Of a stretch of DNA of 64,000 bases, positions 32,037-39,095 are shown piece after piece (position 1 is the first letter of the stretch; each line of letters opens with the position of its first letter). Below the pieces are notes generated by a model. That model saw only the letters and a list, made by a program, of their open reading frames with translations. It was not told where the DNA came from and did not search any database. The position numbers were made by a program, and so were the translations under genes. The DNA is from Pirellulales bacterium (lineage in GTDB: Bacteria > Planctomycetota > Planctomycetia > Pirellulales > JACPPG01). The DNA lies in contig DASZWQ010000176.1 of the NCBI GenBank assembly GCA_035546535.1, forward strand, positions 1 to 64,000, written 5' to 3'.

Positions 32037-33221
32037 CTAACCTTGTAAGAGTTCCTTCGCCTGCCGTGCCACGACGATTTCTTCGTTCGTGGGCACGACC
32101 CACACTTGCGTCCGGCTGCTGGCGGCATGAATCGGCGCTTCGCCCGTGGCCGCCTGGTTGGCCGCCGCGTCGAGCTCGATGCCGAGCTCTGCCAGTCCCT
32201 GGCACACCGCCGCGCGGATCGTGCGGCCGTTCTCGCCGATGCCCCCGGTGAACACGATCACATCCGCCCCGCCCAGCTCGACCAGGTACGCCCCCAGGTA
32301 ATGCCGAATGGCGGCCACGTAAACGTCGAGCGCCAGTTGCGCGTCCTTGCTTCCCGCCGCGATGGCCGCCTCGAGATCGCGCACATCGCCGCTGGTGCCG
32401 CTGAGCCCTGCCAACCCGCCGCGCGAAGCCAACATCTCGAGCACTTCGGCCAACGGCTTGCCAGTGCGCTCGACGATCATGGCCACCGCGTACGGATCGA
32501 AATCCCCCGCGCGGTTGTTCTGCGGCAGACCGGTCTGCGGGCTCATTCCCATGCTCGTGGCCACGCTCTGTCCATTGCGAATGGCGCACAGCGAGCTCGA
32601 GCCGCCCAAGTGGCAAGAGATGATCCGCAAATCGTTGCGACCCAGAATCTCGGCCGTGCGCTGCGCGATGTAGCGATGGCTGGCCCCGTGAAAACCCCAA
32701 CGGCGCACGTGGTACATGTCGGCCCACTCGCGCGGGATGGCATAGAACCGGTTGCGATCGGGGATCGTCTGGTGAAAGCCCGTTTCGAAGGCCGCCACCA
32801 GCGGAATTTCGGGGAGCTTCTCGCGCAGCAGCCGCATGGCAGTGATGTACGGCGGGTTATGCGCCGGCGCCACCGAGCTCATTTCATCCATGGCCGCGAG
32901 CACTTCGGGTGTGACGCGCTGCACGCCGCTGAAACTTCCGCCGTGTACGGCCTTGAAGCCGATGGCGGCCACTTCGGCGGCATCCTGGATGCAGCCCGTC
33001 TCAGGGTCCGTCAACTGCTCCAAGCAGCGGCGCACGGCCACGGCGTGATCCGGCACGGACGAAACGAGCTCACGGCGCGTGCCGCCGATGTCGACGTACG
33101 AACGACTTTCGGCCGAACCGATGCGTTCGGTCCCGCCGCGCGCGAGCTGGCGCTCGTCGGTCATGTCGTACAGCCGATACTTGAAGCTCGTCGAGCCCAG
33201 GTTGGCCACCAGGATCTTCAT
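32037..33221 (-). CDS. ackA: Acetate/propionate-type acyl kinase
   Basis: This 394-residue ASKHA-fold kinase makes ATP from an acyl-phosphate; in this operon that would be lactyl-phosphate giving lactate. It shows [19 protein letters not shown] (the N.GS.S.K motif), [45 protein letters not shown] and [14 protein letters not shown]. The length is typical. There is no encapsulation helix, so the enzyme may work outside the shell on exported acyl-phosphate. It is the energy-yielding step downstream of PduL and lies 47 bases after the BMC-H gene. Confidence 0.92.
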   Translation of the reverse strand: MKILVANLGSTSFKYRLYDMTDERQLARGGTERIGSAESRSYVDIGGTRRELVSSVPDHAVAVRRCLEQLTDPETGCIQDAAEVAAIGFKAVHGGSFSGVQRVTPEVLAAMDEMSSVAPAHNPPYITAMRLLREKLPEIPLVAAFETGFHQTIPDRNRFYAIPREWADMYHVRRWGFHGASHRYIAQRTAEILGRNDLRIISCHLGGSSSLCAIRNGQSVATSMGMSPQTGLPQNNRAGDFDPYAVAMIVERTGKPLAEVLEMLASRGGLAGLSGTSGDVRDLEAAIAAGSKDAQLALDVYVAAIRHYLGAYLVELGGADVIVFTGGIGENGRTIRAAVCQGLAELGIELDAAANQAATGEAPIHAASSRTQVWVVPTNEEIVVARQAKELLQG

Positions 33222-33268
33222 CTTAGGTCGTGCGCTCCGTCTAACTGGGAAGAATGTCGAACGTCCGT

Positions 33269-33538
33269 TTACGACAGGTACGCCTTGACCAGCCCTTCGC
33301 TGGGGCGAGGAATGACGTGGCTGGCCGTGAGCTCGCCGACCTTGGTGGCCGCCGCGGCGCCTGCCTCGACCGCGGCACGCACGCTACCGACGTCGCCTTG
33401 CACGACGGCCGTCACGAGTCCGCCGCCGATGGCGACTTTCTTGATGATCCGCACGTTGGCGGCCTTGGCCATGGCGTCGGTCGCTTCGACAAGCGCCACG
33501 AGCCCCTTGGTTTCGACTAATCCGATCGCGTCTTGCAT
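33269..33538 (-). CDS. BMC-H hexameric shell protein, short copy
   Basis: This 89-residue canonical BMC domain tiles the shell facets as hexamers: [27 protein letters not shown], the central [27 protein letters not shown] and the closing [13 protein letters not shown]. The residues lining the pore are in the IGGGL loop (residues 37-41), with a glycine-rich small opening. It is paralogous to the 99-residue BMC-H just upstream, and two BMC-H genes side by side are the PVM pattern. Confidence 0.95.
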   Translation of the reverse strand: MQDAIGLVETKGLVALVEATDAMAKAANVRIIKKVAIGGGLVTAVVQGDVGSVRAAVEAGAAAATKVGELTASHVIPRPSEGLVKAYLS

Positions 33539-33602
33539 GACTTGAACCTTCTGTTAAAGCGTTTTTGTACTTGGTGCTCGGTCACAAATGCAGAATGCGT
33601 TT

Positions 33603-33695
33603 TTCACCACGGAGGCACGGAGACACGGAGAATTCGACATTTGCCTTTCGACATTCGTCATTTCCACCTCCGTGCCTCTGTGTCTCCGTGGTGAA
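33603..33695. repeat. F-type inverted repeat between the two BMC-H genes
   Basis: TTCACCACGGAGGCACGGAG... (33603-33630) pairs with a right arm at 33668-33695 at about 25 of 28 positions. It fills the 168-base gap between the shell genes. A degenerate relative is at 21241-21373. Confidence 0.8.
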
Positions 33696-33706
33696 GCTCT
33701 TCATCC

Positions 33707-34006
33707 TCAGTCGGCGCCCTTGCTGCCGGCGGTCGGCATCACGCCCTTGAGATCGTCGTGCGGGCGAGGAATGACCTGCACGCTGACAACTTCGCCAATC
33801 CGCCCGGCTGCTGCGGCACCGGCGTCGGTCGCGGCCTTCACCGCAGCCACGTCGCCCGTGACGAACGCCGTCACCAGGCCACTGCCCACCTTGTCCCAGC
33901 CGAGAAACTCGACGTTCGCGGCCTTCATCATTGCGTCGCTGGCTTCGATCAGGGTTACGAAACCCTTCGTCTCGATCATGCCCAACGCTTCCATCGCTTT
34001 CGCCAT
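33707..34006 (-). CDS. BMC-H hexameric shell protein, long copy
   Basis: This 99-residue BMC domain shows [52 protein letters not shown] and [14 protein letters not shown]. The pore loop reads KVGSGL. It has a short C-terminal extension ([16 protein letters not shown]) missing from the other BMC-H. It is separated from pduL by a 250-base gap holding B and C repeats, and from the second BMC-H by an F repeat. Confidence 0.95.
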   Translation of the reverse strand: MAKAMEALGMIETKGFVTLIEASDAMMKAANVEFLGWDKVGSGLVTAFVTGDVAAVKAATDAGAAAAGRIGEVVSVQVIPRPHDDLKGVMPTAGSKGAD

Positions 34007-34119
34007 GTCACGGGTACTCCAGAAAAACCAAGAACAAACAGAAACTCGAAAACTCTTTGTGCCTGCACTTTCGTCAGGCGTTCATTCCCTCTGCTTAACC
34101 CTCCTCCCGTGGCGTCAAA

Positions 34120-34231
34120 CCCTCTCCCTTTGGGAGAGGGCAGGGTGAGGGGCACATCGTTCACTTACCTGTCGCGTGTTTCTTGCCGAACGCTTCGACC
34201 ATCCCCTAACCCCTCCCTGACAGGGAGAGGG
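34120..34231. repeat. B-C composite palindromic repeat in the pduL-BMC-H gap
   Basis: B (CCCTCTCCCTTTGGGAGAGGGCAGGGTGAGGGG, 34120-34152) is followed by a spacer with GCCGAACGCTTCGACC and C (CCCCTCCCTGACAGGGAG, 34210-34231). The spacer word recurs in the composite at 38907-39054 (GCCGAACGCGTCGACC), so B, spacer and C move or evolve as one unit. Confidence 0.8.
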
Positions 34232-34256
34232 ATTCGTGCCTTAACGCTTTGGCCCT

Positions 34257-34931
34257 TTACTGCTTCAACAATTCCACTTTCGTCGCGTGATCCAGATCGG
34301 CGGCGTTGCCTTCGTCAGTATCGATGTGCACTTCCAGCTTGCTGGTGGCGTCGGCCCGCACCAGCAAGTCCTCGTAGACCGTGGTGCAGGTCGATTCGAT
34401 CCGCAGCCGCATCCGCTCGCCGTTCTTCACGCCGTAGAAGGCTGCCGTTTCGTTGCTCATGTGGACGTGCCGCTCGGCGCGAATCACGCCTTCCTTCAAC
34501 TCGACCACGCCGTTTGGCCCAACGAGCACGCAGCCCGGCGTGCCCTGAATCTTGCCACTGGCACGCACCGGGAGATCGATGCCCAACGAAATGCCGTCGG
34601 TGAACGCCAGCTCGACCTGGCTGGCCGGCCGCGTGGGTCCCAGCACGCGCACGCTGGGGAGCATCCGTCGTCGCGGGCCGACAACCATCACGGTTTCCTC
34701 GGCGGCGTAGAAGCCATCTTGATACAGCGGCTTCTGCGGCGTCAGCTTGCGGCCCGGTCCGAACAGTGTCTCCACGTGCTCGTCGGTCAAATGGCAATGC
34801 CGGGCCGAGATGCTGACAACCAGCTTCGGCACGCCCGGGGGGGCGCTCGATTTGCCGAGGACGATCTCGCGCACGATGCGCTCGATGGTCGTTCGATCCA
34901 GGGTCGGCGCGCTAGCGGTTGCAAGGCTCAT
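34257..34931 (-). CDS. pduL: PduL-type phosphate acyltransferase
   Basis: This 224-residue zinc-dependent phosphotransacylase turns acyl-CoA into acyl-phosphate and frees CoA inside the shell. The start has an encapsulation-type helix ([11 protein letters not shown], 14-25) and a Pro-rich linker. The two beta-barrel halves carry SARHCHLT (His45, His47) and ERHVHMSN (His155, His157), the metal ligands of PduL. The gene starts inside the regulator's stop (4-base ATGA overlap). It is followed by a repeat-containing gap before the first BMC-H gene. Confidence 0.93.
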   Translation of the reverse strand: MSLATASAPTLDRTTIERIVREIVLGKSSAPPGVPKLVVSISARHCHLTDEHVETLFGPGRKLTPQKPLYQDGFYAAEETVMVVGPRRRMLPSVRVLGPTRPASQVELAFTDGISLGIDLPVRASGKIQGTPGCVLVGPNGVVELKEGVIRAERHVHMSNETAAFYGVKNGERMRLRIESTCTTVYEDLLVRADATSKLEVHIDTDEGNAADLDHATKVELLKQ

Positions 34932-35716
34932 GCGTTTTTCAACGGTTGTGCATCAGGAGGTTCGGCAATGACGAGGTCGACGCCCGCCGCTTTGACTTTC
35001 TTCTTCCAGGCCGCGTCGATCTCGTGATCGACGACCAGGTAATCGACACGTTCCAGGGCGCACAAATGCGCCAGGCTCTGATGGCCGAACTTGGTGCTGT
35101 CCGCCACCACGATCACCTCTTCCGAGGCTTGCAGCATCGCCTGCTCGGTTTCGACCAACAGCAAGTTGCTGTTGTAAAACCCGCGGTCGTTGATGCCGGC
35201 CACGCTGAGCACCGTGCGGCGCACGTTCAGGTTCGCCAGCATCTGATTCGCGTAGGGACCGAGCGACACGCCGGTGCGCGGATAAACGTAACCGCCAACG
35301 AGCACCAGATCGGTCGAGGCGCCCGAGGCGAACAGATTGGCCACGGGCAGCGAGTTGGTGACGATTTGCAAGTGGCGGCCAACGAGCAGCCGCGCCACTT
35401 CGTAAGTCGTGGTCCCACCATCCAACAAGAGCGTGTCGCCATCCTGGATCAGTTGCGCGGCCCGGGCGGCGATGGCACGCTTCTTGTCCCACTGCGCCGG
35501 CTGGCGCTCGTCGAAATGCGGCAGCTTCGGCGACGAGCCGGTGTAGAACACGCCGCCGTGGGTGCGCTTGGCGCTGCCGGCGTCCTCGAGGAAATCGAGA
35601 TCGCGGCGCACCGTCGACTCGGACACGGCCAGCGCGTCGGCCAAATCGGGCAATGCCGCAAAGCCGCGTGAGCGGACGAGTTCGAGCAAGCGGGACCGCC
35701 TTTCTTCGGCTAGCAC
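34928..35716 (-). CDS. DeoR-family transcriptional regulator of the BMC operon
   Basis: This 262-residue protein has an N-terminal DeoR helix-turn-helix ([38 protein letters not shown]). A sugar-phosphate-isomerase-like sensor domain follows, with [20 protein letters not shown] and [12 protein letters not shown], and [14 protein letters not shown] near the end. DeoR proteins usually bind a sugar phosphate, here plausibly one from fucose or rhamnose breakdown. I take the GTG at 35716 as the start because it begins right before the HTH. The open frame extends to a GTG at 35797, but that codon lies in a palindrome that looks like an operator. Confidence 0.87.
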   Translation of the reverse strand: MLAEERRSRLLELVRSRGFAALPDLADALAVSESTVRRDLDFLEDAGSAKRTHGGVFYTGSSPKLPHFDERQPAQWDKKRAIAARAAQLIQDGDTLLLDGGTTTYEVARLLVGRHLQIVTNSLPVANLFASGASTDLVLVGGYVYPRTGVSLGPYANQMLANLNVRRTVLSVAGINDRGFYNSNLLLVETEQAMLQASEEVIVVADSTKFGHQSLAHLCALERVDYLVVDHEIDAAWKKKVKAAGVDLVIAEPPDAQPLKNA

Positions 35717-35779
35717 GGGACCATTCCGCGAGGATTCTGGCAGGAGGTTGGCAAACGTGGCTCCATTATGTGCGCATTT

Positions 35780-35797
35780 GTGATAGATAACAATCAC
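35780..35797. promoter_or_regulatory. Candidate DeoR operator GTGAT-N8-ATCAC
   Basis: GTGATAGATAACAATCAC has 5-base inverted arms (extended by T/A with TGTGAT..ATCACT) in the short region between the deoR-like gene and the divergent GNAT gene. The AT-rich centre and position about 65 bases upstream of the chosen start fit autoregulation of the BMC operon. Seen in sequence; the function is inferred. Confidence 0.4.
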
Positions 35798-35921
35798 TAA
35801 TTGGCACTACGGATGGCCGGTATAGCCATATTTCAGCAGGTCACGCCCAAACTCGGGCGGCGATTGGAAATATACAACACCCCAAAGGGGTGGGTTTCGC
35901 GGCTCGCGGGGCGCGGGGAGA

Positions 35922-36455
35922 ATGATGGTGGATATGGCCTCGGCCCTCCACTTCTCGAAACGGCTTCTCACTCGCCCCCCGTCGGCGACTCCGACGGGCT
36001 TTGCCTTGCGACAATTCGCAGGGCTCCAGGACATCGCGCTGTGGCTCGAGCTGCGCAACCGGGCCTTCGCCCGGGCCAAACCCGGCATTCTTAGCTGGGA
36101 CGCGACGGACTTCGCCCGCGAGCTGACAGAGCGCCCCTGGTGGTCGCCCGACCGGCTGTGGTTTGCCCTGGCCCACGAGCCGGGGGCTGACCAGCCGCTG
36201 CCGGTCGGCACGGTGGCACTTGCCGAACGAGCGGCCGGCCCCGAGGCGGTCGCCGCCGTGCATTGGCTGGCGGTGCTCCCCATGTGGCGGCGTCGCGGCG
36301 TGGCCCGGCTGCTGATGGCCGCGCTCGAAGAGCGTGCCTGGGATCTAGGCTACCGCACGATCGCGCTGGAAACCCATGCAGGCTGGACTGCCGCGAAACA
36401 GCTTTATGAATCGCTCGGATATCTACAGGACCCTGGAGAGACGTTTATGCGTTAG
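35922..36455 (+). CDS. GNAT-family N-acetyltransferase
   Basis: This 177-residue protein has the GNAT fold, with the acetyl-CoA-binding motif A in IHWLAVLPMWRRRGVARLLMAALEERA (read as VHWLAVLP then RRRGVA) and the C-terminal LETHAGWTAAKQLYESLGYLQ motif B. The substrate is unknown. GGGGAG just before the ATG at 35922 supports this start. It is transcribed away from the BMC operon and is probably independent of it. Confidence 0.85.
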   Translation: MMVDMASALHFSKRLLTRPPSATPTGFALRQFAGLQDIALWLELRNRAFARAKPGILSWDATDFARELTERPWWSPDRLWFALAHEPGADQPLPVGTVALAERAAGPEAVAAVHWLAVLPMWRRRGVARLLMAALEERAWDLGYRTIALETHAGWTAAKQLYESLGYLQDPGETFMR

Positions 36456-36520
36456 CGATCAGACGCGAAGCGAGTGCCCAAGAATCCCTCTGCGATTCCC
36501 TTTCTTGTCAAAGGTGGCAA

Positions 36521-38101
36521 ATGGACACGAAGCAAGCGCAACTGTACGCGAAGATTCTGGCGTTCGAGTTTGATGAGCCTGGCACCTGCCGCACGTTCGC
36601 GGCGCGGCTCGCCGAAGAGAACGATTGGTCCGTCGAATTTGCTGACCGAGCCGTTTTCGAATATCGGCGGTTTCTCTTTCTCGCCATGGCCGCCGGACAC
36701 GTCGTCTGTCCTTCGGAAGAAGTCGACGAAGTCTGGCATCTGCACCTGATCTACAGCCGCTCGTACTGGCAGCGCCTGTGCGGCGAAGTGCTCGAGCGTC
36801 CGCTGCACCACGATCCGTCGCGCGGCGGTCGCCAGCAGTACCACAAGCATCGCCGCATGTATGCCGAGACGCTCGATAGTTATCGGCGGCTGTTCGGCGA
36901 AGAGCCGCCGGCCGATCTGTGGCCTGATGTCGAGAGGCGGTTCTCGCCGCATCGCAAAGACCAGCCGGCCGATCGATCGCGATACTGGATGATCCGCAAA
37001 CCGGTTCTGTGGTGGCGTGTTCGCTCATGGTGGCGAAAATTCAGCACCGGCGTGGCCTTCACTTTGATGGCCACTGTGCCACTCTTCGGAGTCGCCATCG
37101 ATCATCCGTTCAACATGCATGGGCCGGAATTCCTGGCGTTCTACGCGTGCCTGTTGATCGTCGCTTTCGGGACAGCGGTCACGGTGCGTCTGCTGGCGAA
37201 GCGGTCGTCGGACATGAACAAGAAGGGAGACAGCTCGCCGCTCGATCCGTATCAAGCGGCGTATCTCAGCGGCGGACCGGGCTGGGCCCTGAAGACCGCC
37301 ATTGCACGCATGCTGGCCGATCACGAAACCATCGTCACCCGGACAACACCGCTTCGTCTTGGCCGATTCGGGATATCGAAAACGACGGGGCATCCGCTCC
37401 TCCGCGCCCTATCGATGGCTATGCCGGCGGCACCACAGGGAGCGAGCATGGGCGGTCTGAGAGGAAATGCTCAGGATGCGTTAGACAATCTCGCTGAGTC
37501 GTTGCAAACCCGCGGCCTCTTGATGTCGCCGCAGCGTGCATCAATTGCTCACGTCGTGCCGCTGGCGATCATGGCCACGACGATTGGCGTGGGACTGATC
37601 AAGATCATTGTCGGGCTCCAGCGGCATCGCCCCGTCGCGTTTCTCGTGTTGATGTGTGTCTTGGCCGTGATCGTAACGCTGCTGGCGTTCGCTCGCCGGG
37701 TCTATCGGACAGATGCCGGGGATCGGCAGCTCTTATCGCTGAAGCTCGGGAATCAGCATTTGCGCAAAGAGGCTCGCGATTCAGAGTTCTCGGCGCATGA
37801 CTCCTTGCCGCTAGCGATTGCGCTGTTCGGCTTTGGCGTCTTGCTTGGTGGCCCTTATCAGAATCTCGCTCGTTCGCTCGATCCCAACGCGAAAACCAAC
37901 TACCCAGCGAAGGGGCATCGCATCTGGGGCAATAGTTGCGGAGGCATTGGCGTCGGCTGTGGGGGTGGCGCCGGCGCTAACCTCGGCGGCGGCGGACATG
38001 GCTGTGGTGGCGGAGGGGGCGCCGGCTGTGGAGGCGGCGGCGGATGCGGCGGGGGAGGTGGTGGTTGCGGTGGAGGGGGCTGCGGAGGATGCGGCAGCTA
38101 A
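36521..38101 (+). CDS. TIGR04222-domain membrane protein with Gly/Cys-rich tail
   Basis: In this 526-residue protein, residues about 1-140 form a helical domain with a VDEVWHLHLIYSRSYW motif, like glycine-rich-domain (GRDP/DUF1399) proteins. Two membrane spans follow near 172-195 and 202-225. DPYQAAYLSGGPGWALKTAIARML is the TIGR04222 hallmark, after which come further spans near 350-370, 375-395 and 430-450. The tail after about 468 is almost only Gly and Cys (CGGGGGCGG type), as typical of the family. The function is unknown. AAAGGTGG ahead of the ATG supports the start. Confidence 0.8.
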   Translation: MDTKQAQLYAKILAFEFDEPGTCRTFAARLAEENDWSVEFADRAVFEYRRFLFLAMAAGHVVCPSEEVDEVWHLHLIYSRSYWQRLCGEVLERPLHHDPSRGGRQQYHKHRRMYAETLDSYRRLFGEEPPADLWPDVERRFSPHRKDQPADRSRYWMIRKPVLWWRVRSWWRKFSTGVAFTLMATVPLFGVAIDHPFNMHGPEFLAFYACLLIVAFGTAVTVRLLAKRSSDMNKKGDSSPLDPYQAAYLSGGPGWALKTAIARMLADHETIVTRTTPLRLGRFGISKTTGHPLLRALSMAMPAAPQGASMGGLRGNAQDALDNLAESLQTRGLLMSPQRASIAHVVPLAIMATTIGVGLIKIIVGLQRHRPVAFLVLMCVLAVIVTLLAFARRVYRTDAGDRQLLSLKLGNQHLRKEARDSEFSAHDSLPLAIALFGFGVLLGGPYQNLARSLDPNAKTNYPAKGHRIWGNSCGGIGVGCGGGAGANLGGGGHGCGGGGGAGCGGGGGCGGGGGGCGGGGCGGCGS

Positions 38102-38138
38102 TGTCGACTGCTTTTCAATCGCGACCTGCGTGTTCCGC

Positions 38139-38209
38139 GTGCCACTGCTGGCTTGTCCAGCAGTGCATTGGCATCGAGCAAACACTGGTGGACAAGCCAC
38201 CAGTGGCAC
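38139..38209. repeat. D-type double palindrome GTGCCACTG...CAGTGGCAC
   Basis: The outer arms GTGCCACTG and CAGTGGCAC enclose two hairpins, CTGCTGGCTTGTCCAGCAG and ACTGGTGGACAAGCCACCAGT. It lies between the convergent TIGR04222 gene and purN. Related copies are at 46208-46275 and a half copy at 29622-29649. Confidence 0.8.
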
Positions 38210-38219
38210 ACGATGCGGC

Positions 38220-38849
38220 TCAGCCCGGCAACACGCGCACGCGCCGCCCTTCGACTTGCAACCGGCCCGCGGCGAACAAGCGCAGCGCCTCGGGCAAGGC
38301 CTCGCACTCGGCCGCGAAGACCCGCGCGGCGAGCGATTCGGGCGTGTCGTGCTCTTCGACCGGCACGACGTGCTGCAAGATGATCGGCCCGTGGTCGTAC
38401 TCGTTGTCGACGAAGTGAACCGTGCAGCCCGACACTTTGGCTCCGTAGTCGAGCACGGCGCGATGCACACGCAGACCATACGCGCCGCGCCCGCAGAAAG
38501 CCGGTATCAGCGCGGGATGGATGTTCATCACGCGATTGGCAAAATCGGCCGGCACCGGCGCGAACTTCAAGAAGCCGGCCATCACGACCAGGTCCGGCTT
38601 CGCTTCTCGACAAGCCGCGAAGATCGCACGGCCAAACTCATCGTCGCTGGCGAATTGATTGCGTTGGCAGATGTGCGTGGGTATCTGCGCGGCTTCGGCG
38701 AATTTCAATCCGCCCGCTGTAGGATTGCTCGAGATCACTCGCTCGACCCGCGCCGCCAGGCGGCCATCGGCCATGCGATCAAGCAGATTGCGCAGCGTGG
38801 TCCCACCGCCGGAGATGAGCACGACAAGTTTTAGCGGTGCGGTGCTCAT
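38220..38849 (-). CDS. purN: Phosphoribosylglycinamide formyltransferase
   Basis: This 209-residue enzyme transfers a formyl group from 10-formyl-THF to GAR, step three of purine synthesis. It shows LVVLISGGGTTLRNLL, LVVMAGFLKFAP, the active-site MNIHPALIPAFCG (Asn and His) and CTVHFVDNEYDHGPII with the catalytic Asp. The length is normal. It is read towards the TIGR04222 gene, with a palindromic repeat between. Its start is only two bases from an A-type repeat. Confidence 0.93.
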   Translation of the reverse strand: MSTAPLKLVVLISGGGTTLRNLLDRMADGRLAARVERVISSNPTAGGLKFAEAAQIPTHICQRNQFASDDEFGRAIFAACREAKPDLVVMAGFLKFAPVPADFANRVMNIHPALIPAFCGRGAYGLRVHRAVLDYGAKVSGCTVHFVDNEYDHGPIILQHVVPVEEHDTPESLAARVFAAECEALPEALRLFAAGRLQVEGRRVRVLPG

Positions 38850-38851
38850 GG

Positions 38852-39054
38852 GTAGGGTGCTCTGTGAGCACCAGCATTCTTATCGGAAAGCAATTTCTTT
38901 TCGCTCGGTGCCCACAGGGCACCCTACGGTCATCTCGCGTTTCACCCTCTCCCTTCGGGAGAGGGCAGGGTGAGGGGCAAACCGCTCACTCAACGAACAC
39001 GTGTCCCTTGCCGAACGCGTCGACCCTCCCCTAACTCCTCCCTATTCAGGGATT
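38852..39054. repeat. A-B-C composite palindromic repeat between purN and ileS
   Basis: A is full length at 38852-38927 (GTAGGGTGCTCTGTGAGCACC ... GCACCCTAC), B is at 38945-38977, the spacer GCCGAACGCGTCGACC follows, and a degenerate C ends near 39054. A separate A-half (39079-39099) overlaps the ileS stop codon. The order is the same as in the BMC operon gaps. Confidence 0.82.
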
Positions 39055-39095
39055 GGCATCTTGCCGCGATGCGAACGCGGTGCCCACAGGGCACC

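Noticed and set aside
34928-35797. Longer start (GTG at 35797) for the DeoR regulator
   Set aside because: The extra 27 residues have no family similarity and the codon lies in an operator-like palindrome; the HTH begins just after the GTG at 35716.
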